Part shown: positions 17,206 to 28,621 of the stretch, in pieces
How the letters are laid out: the number at the start of each line of letters is the position of its first letter
Numbering within the stretch: position 1 is the first letter of the stretch
Origin: an uncultured Erythrobacter sp.
Lineage (GTDB): Bacteria > Pseudomonadota > Alphaproteobacteria > Sphingomonadales > Sphingomonadaceae
Length of the DNA: 64,000 bases
Direction of reading: 5' to 3'
Assembly: GCF_947497915.1 (NCBI RefSeq)
Contig: NZ_CANMIJ010000001.1
Span: 1,485,611-1,549,610 of the forward strand
Position numbers and translations under genes: made by a program
The notes under the pieces: model-generated
Databases searched by the model: none
What the model was told of the DNA's origin: nothing
What the model saw: the letters and a program-made list of their open reading frames with translations, nothing else

Positions 17206-18185
17206 CACACCATCCCCCTTCGCATGCGCAGCAGCAGCCACAAGAAGAACGGCGCGCCAATCAAAGACAGCGCGATGCCCAGCCGCAATTCTGTTACCAG
17301 CGGCAGGATGCGCACCGCGCTATCGGCGAGCAGCACCAGGCATGCGCCGGCCAGCGCGCTTGGTAGAATGAGGCTCGAGGGCAGACGGTCTGTGAATGGA
17401 CGCACGAGATGCGGCACGATCAGGCCCACAAACCCGATAATGCCTGCCACCGCGACGCCCGCGCCGACCGTCAATCCGACACCTATGACGAGTAAGGCGA
17501 GCAATCGTTTGGGATCGACACCCATGGAGCGCGCGGCATCTTCGCCAAGGGTCAGCGCATCCAAAGACCTGGCCGTAGAAGCGAGCGTGATGATGCCAAG
17601 CGTCACCAAGGGTGCGGCTATCCAAACCTCTTGCCAAGACCGGTCTGTCAGCGCGCCGTTTAGCCACATCACGATCTGACTCATCGCAAAGGCGTTGGGC
17701 GCGGTGGTGATGGCGAGCGCGGTCAATGCGCCCGCTAGGCTGGCAATCATCAGTCCAGCGAGAGTGAAGAGCGCGATGCCGCCCCCTGCCCCAGACGATG
17801 TGCGCCCCGCGATCAACGCAAGGAGCGCCATCGCTAACGCCGCGCCCGCAAGCGCGAAAGCAGGCAGGCTCCACGCAGCCAAGACGGGCGGCAACAGCGC
17901 ACCAAACCAGAAACTCGCGACGGCACCGAGTGCAGCCATCGGCGCGATCCCGAACAAGCCCGGATCGGCGAGCGGATTGCGCAGATAGCCTTGCATTGCC
18001 GCTCCTGCTGCGCCCAGCCCCGCTCCGATCACAACCGCCAAAACCGCGCGCGGCAGGCGCAGCTCCATCAGGATGATTGCGGCATTGGGCGTCGTTGCGG
18101 GATCGATCCACACTCGCCCGGCAAGCAGTGAAAGCGGCACCAGAACAATGAGCAACAGGCCGAATATCAACGCCGCGCGGTTCAA
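17205..18185 (-). CDS. FecCD/BtuC family ABC permease
   Basis: A 326-residue inner-membrane permease with about nine or ten hydrophobic helices. The typical family pieces are MELRLPRAVLAVVIGAGLG near the start, GYLRNPLADPGLFG, and GFVGLIVPHLVRPFTDR followed by LVTELRLGI near the end, where the coupling helix contacts the ATPase. It forms the membrane channel for siderophore, haem or cobalamin import. It overlaps the binding-protein gene by 4 bases and the ATPase gene by 1. Confidence 0.94.
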   Translation of the reverse strand: MNRAALIFGLLLIVLVPLSLLAGRVWIDPATTPNAAIILMELRLPRAVLAVVIGAGLGAAGAAMQGYLRNPLADPGLFGIAPMAALGAVASFWFGALLPPVLAAWSLPAFALAGAALAMALLALIAGRTSSGAGGGIALFTLAGLMIASLAGALTALAITTAPNAFAMSQIVMWLNGALTDRSWQEVWIAAPLVTLGIITLASTARSLDALTLGEDAARSMGVDPKRLLALLVIGVGLTVGAGVAVAGIIGFVGLIVPHLVRPFTDRLPSSLILPSALAGACLVLLADSAVRILPLVTELRLGIALSLIGAPFFLWLLLRMRRGMV

Positions 18186-19048
18186 CGGATGCTCTTTCTA
18201 ATTTCGGCGATGCGCGCTGCGGCTTCGATGATTGTCGGCCCGCCGCAATAAAGGAGATGCGGATCGAAGGTCTCAACCGCAGTGCCGATCAGCTGATCCA
18301 ACAACGGATGCGTTTGTCCGGCGCTGTTGCCAGCCACTAGGAGCACTTCGGGCGGGTCAGCAAGGACCCTTTCGAGCGACACATAGTCAGCCTGCGACAA
18401 GCCGAGATTTGCACTGTGACTGTCAAAACCATTGCGGCTCAACACTTGGGCGATCAGCGTCCCCTCCCCCGGTACAATCTGCCCCGGTTGCCACAGCATC
18501 AAAGACACGTCGCCGCCGCCCGTCGGCCGCGAGGTGGCATCGTTGATCCGCGCGACAAGAGCCGCTGCATTGTCTCCGCCGCCCGTCAGAGCGCCAACTC
18601 GCTCGACCTGAACAATGCTGTCTTCAATGCTTGCAGGGCTGCCGAAAGTTTCGACTTTCAGGCCCAGCCCTTCAAGCGCAGTAAGGGTGCTGGGCGCGAT
18701 GAATGTGGACGCCAGCACTATGTCCGGCTGGAGCGCGAAGACTTCCTCTGCGGTGCCGCCCGTTATGGCGAAATTCTGGGCAGTTTCGGCAGGGATTGAA
18801 CTTGATGCCGGATCGCGGCTGTAATGAGACAATGCGAGAATTTGGTCAGGCGCCGCGACCTCGACCAATATCGCATCAAGGCAGGGATTGAGGCTGACGA
18901 TGGTTGGCTGCTCGCGATGATCAGCCGCGTGCTCGCTCGCCCCTCCACCGGCGTTATCGCTAGAACACGACGCAAGGAATACGCAGGCCGCAAGCGCCGC
19001 CCCGCCTGCTGCCAAGTCATAATTTCTGAAATGTGCGAGCGATTGCAC
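18182..19048 (-). CDS. periplasmic substrate-binding lipoprotein of the importer
   Basis: A 288-residue member of the helical-backbone metal-receptor (BtuF/FecB-like) family that delivers the ligand to the permease. A lipoprotein signal is visible (AACVFLASC, with the Cys as acylation site). The mature part has TIVSLNPCLDAILVEV, EEVFALQPDIVLAS and a long interdomain helix. The operon is binding protein, permease, ATPase. No cobalamin riboswitch motif was found in the upstream gap. The ligand may be a ferric siderophore or a corrinoid; the sequence does not decide. Confidence 0.87.
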   Translation of the reverse strand: MQSLAHFRNYDLAAGGAALAACVFLASCSSDNAGGGASEHAADHREQPTIVSLNPCLDAILVEVAAPDQILALSHYSRDPASSSIPAETAQNFAITGGTAEEVFALQPDIVLASTFIAPSTLTALEGLGLKVETFGSPASIEDSIVQVERVGALTGGGDNAAALVARINDATSRPTGGGDVSLMLWQPGQIVPGEGTLIAQVLSRNGFDSHSANLGLSQADYVSLERVLADPPEVLLVAGNSAGQTHPLLDQLIGTAVETFDPHLLYCGGPTIIEAAARIAEIRKSIR

Positions 19049-19215
19049 GTGTTTCCATCCCCGTCCGTTATGTCCGCGTTAGGGCCGCAAACCGTCCCTC
19101 GCAAGCGGCCTGATTGCGAGTGTTAACCCGATTGCGGAGCGCTGTCCGCTTTCGGGACGCCGTGTAAGCCGCGGTCGAATTTGAGAGCAAGTCCCGATAC
19201 GCGCGTTAGCGCGCT

Positions 19216-20388
19216 ATGAAACCCATCCGAACCATCTTTCAGCGAACTCCAAATCGCACGGCCTCCGATACGATCGAGCCACCCGAGCATGCGTCGCCAG
19301 CGCAGAGCGTAGGCAAGCCTGCCGCGATGCATAACAAAGTCGCCCTTTTGCTGGCTGTGCTCGCTGTACCTGCGATGGCCGCACCGGGTGATTTTGGAGC
19401 AATTGCGGGTGCCGCGCCGATGGAATCGGAAAGCGTTTCGCGAAAGCTGGCCGCTACGCCAGCGATGCCTTTCGAACGGCCCGGCATGAGCTTTCCCGGA
19501 TCTGCATTCTTTTACCTTGCCGATCCGCCGAGCGAAGCGTTGCTCGCCATTCCAACCGCCGATCCGTTGGATACTGGCGCGCAAGAGGGCCTTGAGCTTG
19601 GCCAAGCGATCGATGCCGGTCCCGCCGCCAATCCGTTCTTCGCGTCCGTCTCTGGCAATTCATTCGGCCGCGCCCAGCAATGTCTGGCACAGGCGATCTG
19701 GTACGAAGCTGCGAGCGAGAGCGAAGCGGGACAACGCGCAGTCGCTCAGGTCGTGCTTAACCGTGTCGCCCATCGCAGTTGGCCCGGCAGCGTATGCGGC
19801 GTGGTGTATCAGGGATCGCAGCGCCGCACCGGATGCCAGTTTTCCTTCACTTGCGACGGCAGTTTGTCGCGGCGTGCACGCGGAGCCAGCTGGAGCCGCG
19901 CCCAAGATATCGCATCCGATGCGCTAGCGGGTAGTGTCTATGCGCCCATCGGGCACGCAACCCATTATCACACGCTGTGGGTGAACCCTGTTTGGTCCAG
20001 CTCGCTCGATCATGTTGGCACGATTGGCGCGCATATCTTCTACCGCAATCGCGGCTCAAACGGAGAGAAGGCAGCGTTCAATTCTGGCTATGCCGGTGTT
20101 GAGCCGGGTGTCAGCGGACGCATCTCGCCCGCCCCAATATCGGCGTCGACAGGCGCAAGCACCGCAGAAGGCGTTCCTGTGATTGCCTATGAAGCGCCAA
20201 CATCGGCGACAACGGCTACCGCAAAACTGCCGGAAAAAGTCGAGGTGGCAACGCCCGCCTATGGCGGTGCAGGCCAAGTCAAAAACGAATATGCCCGCGC
20301 AGGACAATGGAAAAAGCGTCCCGCGCCCGCTGCCAAAGCCGAAAGTTCGCAAACGCCAGCTGGCGAAGAGCCCTCCACCTCTGAGTGA
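19216..20388 (+). CDS. cell wall hydrolase, SleB/Hydrolase_2 family
   Basis: An exported peptidoglycan hydrolase of up to 390 residues. The catalytic domain spans roughly residues 155-280: CLAQAIWYEAASES contains the likely catalytic Glu, followed by QVVLNRV, CGVVYQGS, CQFSFTCDG and THYHTLWVNPVW, all characteristic of SleB-type spore-cortex and cell-wall hydrolases. The C-terminal 100 residues are a Pro/Ala/Lys-rich tail. The frame is open from the ATG at 19216. A second ATG at 19327 begins a textbook signal peptide (MHNKVALLLAVLAVPAMA) and may be the true start; neither has a clear ribosome-binding site. Confidence 0.85.
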   Translation: MKPIRTIFQRTPNRTASDTIEPPEHASPAQSVGKPAAMHNKVALLLAVLAVPAMAAPGDFGAIAGAAPMESESVSRKLAATPAMPFERPGMSFPGSAFFYLADPPSEALLAIPTADPLDTGAQEGLELGQAIDAGPAANPFFASVSGNSFGRAQQCLAQAIWYEAASESEAGQRAVAQVVLNRVAHRSWPGSVCGVVYQGSQRRTGCQFSFTCDGSLSRRARGASWSRAQDIASDALAGSVYAPIGHATHYHTLWVNPVWSSSLDHVGTIGAHIFYRNRGSNGEKAAFNSGYAGVEPGVSGRISPAPISASTGASTAEGVPVIAYEAPTSATTATAKLPEKVEVATPAYGGAGQVKNEYARAGQWKKRPAPAAKAESSQTPAGEEPSTSE

Positions 20389-20561
20389 TTGCGCGTGGGT
20401 TAAGGTTAATGCCTTCGAAACCCTGTTCCCGAACCAAGCCTTAGCGCCCTTGCCCCTATTGCAGAGCTCCCCGCTGAAACCGGCGTTTGCAAAACCTGAT
20501 CCGGGCTGAAAAGCACCGAGATCGTTCCAGAGCAAGCGCCAAAGACTTGGAACACATCTGC

Positions 20562-20888
20562 ATGTCGATCCGCTTTGCCGCACCGAATAGTCCGGGACGC
20601 ACCTCTCTATGTTCGCCTGCAGCACGCCCAATGATCCGCCGGGCGATCCAAAACACCGCAAATGACAATGGTGAAAACGCTGGTAGCGAAGAGATGCTGC
20701 GCGCCTCGTTGCGGCATTTTGCACAGCATGGTCTGGGCGCGGCACGCTCTGCTCGCAGTGAAGCCGAAAAGGCCTTTTTTGCAGGCGACCGCAGCGCCTA
20801 TGATTGGTGGATGGGCATCACCCGCACGCTCGACCGGCGCCTTGCGGCCAATGCCGAGCAGATCTTCACGGCAAAAGATAGTTCGTAA
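20562..20888 (+). CDS. small hypothetical protein
   Basis: A 108-residue soluble protein with a disordered N terminus and a helical C-terminal part (MLRASLRHFAQHGL, AEKAFFAGDRSAYDWWMGITRTLDRRLA). I do not recognise a named family. The frame opens upstream at 20487, but the ATG at 20562 (MSIRFAAPN) was preferred because the preceding codons look non-coding. It lies between the cell wall hydrolase and the GGDEF-EAL gene on the same strand and may be expressed with either. Confidence 0.6.
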   Translation: MSIRFAAPNSPGRTSLCSPAARPMIRRAIQNTANDNGENAGSEEMLRASLRHFAQHGLGAARSARSEAEKAFFAGDRSAYDWWMGITRTLDRRLAANAEQIFTAKDSS

Positions 20889-21027
20889 AAATCCGGTCGA
20901 AACTCAGATTTTTCCATGGGTTCTCGTATCTTAGTAGAAACGCCAGAACCCCAGCTTTTCTGCGGAAAATTTGGGTAAGGATCGCGTTAACCTGAACTTG
21001 ACGTGTTCGCGATAATGCCGTGATGTA

Positions 21028-22989
21028 ATGAAAGCGATTAGGCCATTTGCGCGGTTCCGCGCACTCAAGAACGGACAGGATCGTTCGGACAAAGTGTCCG
21101 AGCGCGTCCGCCGTTTGCTGGTCAAATCCCTCTACGCTCAACCTTCCAGCCTCGCCATTGGTGCCATCGCGACAGTCGCGGCGGCGGCGGTGTCGGCCTG
21201 GATAGCTCAATTGCCCGAGCTTTACGTCGCAGCTGCGATCCTGACGCTGCTCGCTGTGGCGCGGATCACTGCGGCGCTTGGCCTATCGCCGGATTCCGAA
21301 GGCAACAGCACTGCAAAACTCGAATTCGTCTACGAAGTTGGCGCGTTCAGTTACGCGTTAGTGCTTGGCTGCACCGCCGCATTCACAATTCTGATGGGGG
21401 CGAACACCGAAGTCGAAGTGCTGATGGTGGCCAACGCGCTTGGGTATGGCATTGGCGTTTCGGCCCGAAATGCTGGCCGCCTTACTATCGCAATCGGCCA
21501 GTTGGGCCTGACCTGCGTTCCCATCGCAATTGCGTGTTTCTGGACCGGAACGCCCGGCTTTATCGCATTGGGTATCACAATCCTGCTGCTTATCCCTGCA
21601 ATGATCTCAATCGCGAGCAACATTTTCGATGTTTTGCGCGATTCCATCGCGTCGGCCGAAACCAGTGCAAAGCTCGCTGATAAGATGAAAATCCTTGCGC
21701 GGACCGATGTCGTCACCGGCCTTGCGAACCGCGCCGGACTTAACCACTCGATGGTTGAAACGATGATGCGGATTGACGAGGACAGCAAGCTGGCGCTGAT
21801 CTGGATCGATCTGGATCGGTTTAAAGAGGTGAACGACTTGCTCGGCCACCCTGTTGGAGACCGCGTCTTGAGCGAGGTTGCCCGCCGCCTCAACGAAGTC
21901 AGCCCCGAAGGCTCCACTGTCTCGCGTTTTGGCGGTGATGAATTCGTAATCTTCTGCCCTATTCAAGACCGTAAACACGCCGAACTCGTCGCTAGCGAGA
22001 TCCATGCCGAGATAATGGGCCCCATGCGGATCGACGGAGACCGGATGGAAGTGCGCGCGTCTTTGGGTGTCGCATTGCTGCCAGAAGACGGCAAAGACAC
22101 AGACACGCTCATGCAGAGCGCCGATCTTGCACTGTATCATGCGAAGGTCGGGGGCCGTGCTCAGACACGGTTCTTTGACTCCACGATGTCGCGCGATCTG
22201 GTGCGCCGCCGCGAGATCGAAGACGAATTGCGCGCTGCGATCCAGCGTGAAGAATTGTCGATCTTCTTCCAGCCGATTGTCGATCTGGAAACCGGCAAAA
22301 TCCGCACATTCGAGGCGCTCATCCGCTGGTTCCACCCTGTCAAAGGCGAACTTCGTCCAGACGAGTTCATTCCGGTGGCCGAAGAAACCGGCGTAATCGT
22401 GACGCTCGGCAATTGGATCACGGCGCAGGCCGCGCGCGTCGCCGCTACGTGGCCAGAAGATGTGACCCTCGCGGTAAACCTGTCACCGCTGCAAATTCGT
22501 GCACCGGGCGCTGCTTTGGGCATCCGCAATGCCTTGCGCGAGGCCGGTCTCGACCCGCACCGTTTGGAGTTGGAAGTGACCGAAAGCCTCTTTATCGAGG
22601 ACAACCATGCCACTTCGAGCTTTATCGAGGAACTGTCTGAAATCGGTGTGAAATTCGCACTTGATGATTTTGGCACCGGTTACTCATCGCTGGGCTACAT
22701 CAACAATTATCCGTTCAACAAGATTAAGGTCGATCGCAGCTTTGTTTCAGGCAAGAATGTCGGTCGCAAGAGCGATGCGATTATTCGCGCCGTTGCGGAA
22801 ATGGGCTCTACGCTCGAAATGGAAATTGTAGCTGAAGGCCTTGAGACGATTGATCAGGTTCAGGCCGTGCGTCAGGCCGGTTGTACGCTTGGCCAAGGCT
22901 TCTACTTCAGCCGCGCCGTGCCCGATTACCTCGCGGCCATGCTGCTTTCCCAAGAGCGCGACGGCGAAAAGCAGCAGATCAGCGGCTAA
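21028..22989 (+). CDS. membrane GGDEF-EAL c-di-GMP signalling protein
   Basis: A 653-residue protein. The N-terminal 190 residues form about six membrane helices without a recognisable sensor name. A diguanylate cyclase domain follows with an intact FGGDEF active site near residue 301. An EAL phosphodiesterase domain comes next, with FEALIRW near residue 428, a later ELEVTESLF, DDFGTGYSSL and KVDRSFV, all of which retain metal-binding and catalytic residues. It could both make and break down cyclic di-GMP at the inner membrane and so influence motility, attachment or the cell cycle. A CtrA-like sequence lies about 30 bases upstream of the start. Confidence 0.95.
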   Translation: MKAIRPFARFRALKNGQDRSDKVSERVRRLLVKSLYAQPSSLAIGAIATVAAAAVSAWIAQLPELYVAAAILTLLAVARITAALGLSPDSEGNSTAKLEFVYEVGAFSYALVLGCTAAFTILMGANTEVEVLMVANALGYGIGVSARNAGRLTIAIGQLGLTCVPIAIACFWTGTPGFIALGITILLLIPAMISIASNIFDVLRDSIASAETSAKLADKMKILARTDVVTGLANRAGLNHSMVETMMRIDEDSKLALIWIDLDRFKEVNDLLGHPVGDRVLSEVARRLNEVSPEGSTVSRFGGDEFVIFCPIQDRKHAELVASEIHAEIMGPMRIDGDRMEVRASLGVALLPEDGKDTDTLMQSADLALYHAKVGGRAQTRFFDSTMSRDLVRRREIEDELRAAIQREELSIFFQPIVDLETGKIRTFEALIRWFHPVKGELRPDEFIPVAEETGVIVTLGNWITAQAARVAATWPEDVTLAVNLSPLQIRAPGAALGIRNALREAGLDPHRLELEVTESLFIEDNHATSSFIEELSEIGVKFALDDFGTGYSSLGYINNYPFNKIKVDRSFVSGKNVGRKSDAIIRAVAEMGSTLEMEIVAEGLETIDQVQAVRQAGCTLGQGFYFSRAVPDYLAAMLLSQERDGEKQQISG

Positions 22990-23225
22990 GCCGGCAAGCC
23001 TATCTGGCTCACCTTTTACACTGACATCGAATTTCCAGCCATTAACCGGCAGGTTCCGTATACCCAAGAGGCGTAACACAAACCCCTTATTGCAATTGCG
23101 AACTATCCGCAAAGATAGTTGTCGGAACAGCTCCTTTGACGGTTGCAATCACCCCCTCACCCGCCTACCCAGCCACTAACACGTTCATTAGCCATCGCCT
23201 CACGGGACGGGGTTCGCGCTTTTGA

Positions 23226-24248
<1,023 letters not shown>

Positions 24249-24350
24249 TCGCCTGCGAATGCTAGGCGCTACAAATGTTTACACGGCCCACCAACCCTTC
24301 TCTCGGAAACTGGCGCTACCGTGCGCTGGTTTCAACTTAGGAGAATTTTG

Positions 24351-24821
24351 ATGAGCCGTTTTGTAGTTGCCGCCACGGTCGGTGTTGTTTGCGCAGTCGC
24401 CACTCCCGCCTCAGCCCGCGAAGTTGATCGGCAGGAAGTTGCCGAGCGCTTTGCTGAGGATGTTCAGCAGGAACAGCGCCTTTATTGCCGTGATACGCAG
24501 ATGTTCACGCTTTCCGACGGAACGCGGCACCGCGCCTGTGTCGATTGGCGCGCGCAAAACCGGACGCGTGTGATCCGCAGTTATGCTGCGCTCAACGGAC
24601 CGGAAGTTGACGCGGACGCCAATCTTGATGCGGCCCGCGAGTGTTTTGATCTGGCAGTCGCCAGCATGAACGACCCCTATCGCCAGGCATTTGACCAGGA
24701 CGCGTTCCTTGCCGGTGCCCGCGCGCAATTCGGCGCCTGCGCTGTTGCGCGTAATCTTCAACGTACCTCCGAATACACATTGCGCGTCTATGAGACGGGC
24801 GTGTGGCTCGGCGGGCGATAA
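24351..24821 (+). CDS. hypothetical secreted protein between mdh and sucD
   Basis: A 156-residue protein starting with a signal peptide (MSRFVVAATVGVVCAVATPASA). The mature part is hydrophilic with four cysteines (LYCRDTQM, HRACVDWR, ARECFD, FGACAVA), which could form two disulfides in the periplasm. The family is not recognised. An AGGAGA ribosome-binding site precedes the chosen ATG. It sits where many relatives have sucC, but shares nothing with it. Confidence 0.75.
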   Translation: MSRFVVAATVGVVCAVATPASAREVDRQEVAERFAEDVQQEQRLYCRDTQMFTLSDGTRHRACVDWRAQNRTRVIRSYAALNGPEVDADANLDAARECFDLAVASMNDPYRQAFDQDAFLAGARAQFGACAVARNLQRTSEYTLRVYETGVWLGGR

Positions 24822-24851
24822 CCCTTTTCTAGACGACGGAGCTTCTACTCA

Positions 24852-25742
<891 letters not shown>

Positions 25743-25777
25743 GCCCGCCACCTCCCTCCTCCCCACGGAGAACCCTA

Positions 25778-28582
25778 ATGGGTCAAGAACCGAACGACTT
25801 CATGCCGCAAATGTCCGATCAGGAAGGGCCCCAGCCGGGCCCGTCTTGGGGCAATCCCAAATGGCTCGATCAGGTAAGCGATTCCGGCGCTGATCTGACG
25901 ACAGCTATGGACCCGACGCAAATGCGCGTTGTGGTGGAGAAAGCGGCGAAGAAAGCAGGCAAAGCGCTCGATCCGAAAGCGATTGAAGAGGCCGCGGCCA
26001 ATTCCATCGCAGCAATGACGCTCGTGCGGCTTTACCGTGTGCGCGGGCACATGGGCGCCGAACTTGATCCACTGGGCCTATCAAGCCACCGCGCGAAGAC
26101 GCCGGCGGATTTGACGCTTGCGTTCCACGGGCTTGAAGGGAAACAGGCGAGCGAAGTCTTTGTCGGCGGCGTACTCGGCCTAGAATGGACCACGGTCGCC
26201 GCGCTACATTCGCGCCTGAAAGAGGTGTATTGCGGCAAAGTCGGCCTTGAATATATGCATATCGCCGACACCGAAGAGCGGCGTTTCTTGCAGGACAAGT
26301 TCGAAAGCCCCGGCGAGACGATCCAGTTTACGCCTGAAGGCAAAAAGGCGATCCTTGCGGCGGTTCTGCGCGGTGAACAATACGAAGAGTTCCTCGGCAA
26401 AAAATATGTCGGGACGAAACGTTTCGGCCTAGATGGCGGCGAATCTATGATCCCTGCTCTAGAGTCGGTGATCAAGCATGGCGGCAGCTCCGGCGTGCGC
26501 GAGATCATCTATGGCATGGCGCATCGTGGCCGTTTGAACGTGCTCGCGAATGTGATGGCAAAGCCGTACAAAGTGATCTTCCACGAATTTTCTGGCGGCT
26601 CTGCCAACCCGGAAGATGTTGGCGGATCGGGCGATGTAAAATACCACCTTGGCACCAGCACAGACCGTACTTTCGATGATATCGAAGTGCACATGTCGCT
26701 CGTGCCCAACCCGTCGCACCTTGAAACGGTGAACCCTGTTGTGCTGGGCAAAACCCGCGCACAGCAAGTGGTGCGCGAAGGCGCGACGACTGAGCAGGTT
26801 CTGCCTGTTCTGATCCACGGCGATGCGGCCTTTGCTGGCCAAGGCGTAGTTTGGGAAAGCCTCTCGCTATCCGGCGTGCCCGGCTATGACACCGGCGGCT
26901 GCCTGCACTTTATCATCAACAACCAAATCGGCTTTACGACCTCGCCCAAATTCGCGAGGAGCTCGCCCTACCCGTCCGACGTGGCGAAGGGCGTGATGGC
27001 GCCGATCCTGCACGTGAACGGTGACGATCCCGAAGCCGTGACATTCGCCTGCAAGCTGGCCGTTGAATACCGCCAGAAATTTGGCCGCGATGTGGTGATC
27101 GACATGTGGTGCTATCGCCGCTTTGGTCACAATGAAGGCGATGAGCCGAAATTCACCCAGCCGCTGATGTATGACGTGATCCGTAAGCACCCGAAGGTGA
27201 GCGTGCACTACGAACAACGCTTGATCGCAGAAGGCGTGATTGATGAAGGCCACCGCGCAGAGGTTGCCGGCGAATTCGTCGCGCATCTCGAAGAGGAATT
27301 TCAGGCGGCGAAAAGCTATAATCCGAACGAGGCCGATTGGTTCGGCGGGCGTTGGGCTGGCCTCAACAAGCCAGCCGATCCGGAAACCGCGCGCCGCAAT
27401 ATCGAAACGGCGATCGAGCCAAAGATGTTCGACAGCCTTGGCCGCGTGCTTACCGAAGTGCCGGGCGACGTGGAGATTCACAAAACACTTGGCCGTGTGC
27501 TGAAAGCCAAAGGAGAGATGTTCTCCAGCGGTGACGGATTTGATTGGGCCACCGCAGAGGCGCTCGCATTCGGCAGTCTCGTAATGGAAGGCTACAACGT
27601 ACGTCTGTCCGGACAGGACAGCGGACGCGGAACCTTTTCCCAGCGGCACGCCGTTTGGGTCGATCAAAAATCCGAAGACAAATATGTGCCATTGAGCACC
27701 CTGCCCCACGGACATTTCGAAGTGCATGATTCCACGCTGTCGGAATACGGCGTGCTCGGCTTTGAATACGGGTTTGCCATGGCTGACCCGAAAACACTGG
27801 TCCTGTGGGAAGCGCAGTTTGGTGACTTTGCCAACGGCGCGCAGATCATGATCGATCAATATATTGCCGCTGGTGAAGCCAAATGGCTGCGCGCCAACGG
27901 CCTCGTGATGCTGCTGCCGCACGGCTATGAGGGACAAGGGCCAGAGCACTCCTCTGCGCGCCTTGAACGCTTCCTCCAACTGTGTGCGAACGACAATATC
28001 CAGGTCTGCAACATCACAACCCCGGCGAACTATTTCCATGTGCTTCGGCGCCAGATGCTGCGGTCTTTCCGTAAGCCGCTGGTGATCATGACACCGAAAT
28101 CGCTGCTGCGTCATCCGCTTGCCAAAAGCTCGCGCGAGGAATTCACCGGCGATTGGCAGTTCAAGCGGATCAAATCCGACATGTCCGAAATCGCGGATAA
28201 GGACGTAAAACGCCTCATCCTGTGTTCGGGCAAAGTCTATTACGATCTGTATGAGAAGCGTGAGGAAGAGGGTCTGAAAGACGTCTCTATCGTCCGCATC
28301 GAACAGCTTTATCCGTTCCCCGGCGATCCATTGGCCGTGCGTCTTAAACGTATGACCAATCTGAAAGATGTGATCTGGTGTCAGGAAGAGCCGAAGAACA
28401 ACGGTTCGTGGTTCTTCGTTCAAAACCAGATCGAGGATTCTCTGACGCAGGCAGGCCATGATGGCATGCGTCCGGTTTATGCCGGACGCGATGCTGCTGC
28501 ATCACCTGCAACGGGTCTCGCAAAACGTCACGCTCAACAGCAAGAGGCGCTGGTCGCCGATGCTCTCGGGCTGTCGAAGTAA
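25778..28582 (+). CDS. sucA: 2-oxoglutarate dehydrogenase E1 component
   Basis: A 934-residue thiamin-diphosphate enzyme that decarboxylates 2-oxoglutarate and transfers the succinyl group to the lipoyl domain of E2. The family blocks are MAHRGRLNVLANVM, a ThDP-binding GDAAFAGQG...NNQIGFTT region, YRRFGHNEGDEP and, towards the C terminus, SGQDSGRGTFSQRHAV and HGYEGQGPEHSSARLERFLQ. Length is typical. A GGAGA ribosome-binding site precedes the ATG. The neighbours sucD, odhB and lpdA supply linked TCA functions. Confidence 0.98.
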   Translation: MGQEPNDFMPQMSDQEGPQPGPSWGNPKWLDQVSDSGADLTTAMDPTQMRVVVEKAAKKAGKALDPKAIEEAAANSIAAMTLVRLYRVRGHMGAELDPLGLSSHRAKTPADLTLAFHGLEGKQASEVFVGGVLGLEWTTVAALHSRLKEVYCGKVGLEYMHIADTEERRFLQDKFESPGETIQFTPEGKKAILAAVLRGEQYEEFLGKKYVGTKRFGLDGGESMIPALESVIKHGGSSGVREIIYGMAHRGRLNVLANVMAKPYKVIFHEFSGGSANPEDVGGSGDVKYHLGTSTDRTFDDIEVHMSLVPNPSHLETVNPVVLGKTRAQQVVREGATTEQVLPVLIHGDAAFAGQGVVWESLSLSGVPGYDTGGCLHFIINNQIGFTTSPKFARSSPYPSDVAKGVMAPILHVNGDDPEAVTFACKLAVEYRQKFGRDVVIDMWCYRRFGHNEGDEPKFTQPLMYDVIRKHPKVSVHYEQRLIAEGVIDEGHRAEVAGEFVAHLEEEFQAAKSYNPNEADWFGGRWAGLNKPADPETARRNIETAIEPKMFDSLGRVLTEVPGDVEIHKTLGRVLKAKGEMFSSGDGFDWATAEALAFGSLVMEGYNVRLSGQDSGRGTFSQRHAVWVDQKSEDKYVPLSTLPHGHFEVHDSTLSEYGVLGFEYGFAMADPKTLVLWEAQFGDFANGAQIMIDQYIAAGEAKWLRANGLVMLLPHGYEGQGPEHSSARLERFLQLCANDNIQVCNITTPANYFHVLRRQMLRSFRKPLVIMTPKSLLRHPLAKSSREEFTGDWQFKRIKSDMSEIADKDVKRLILCSGKVYYDLYEKREEEGLKDVSIVRIEQLYPFPGDPLAVRLKRMTNLKDVIWCQEEPKNNGSWFFVQNQIEDSLTQAGHDGMRPVYAGRDAAASPATGLAKRHAQQQEALVADALGLSK

Positions 28583-28621
28583 TTTGAATTCACCCCAGTA
28601 ACACGCTGAGGAATATGTAAA

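Noticed and set aside
19049..19215. Cobalamin riboswitch upstream of the ABC importer
   Set aside because: No B12-box-like sequence or suitable hairpins could be found in the upstream gap.
20662..20700. ANDN peptide that looks like a tmRNA tag start
   Set aside because: It lies inside the coding frame of the 20562-20888 gene, is not followed by an LAA end, and has no tRNA-like part around it.
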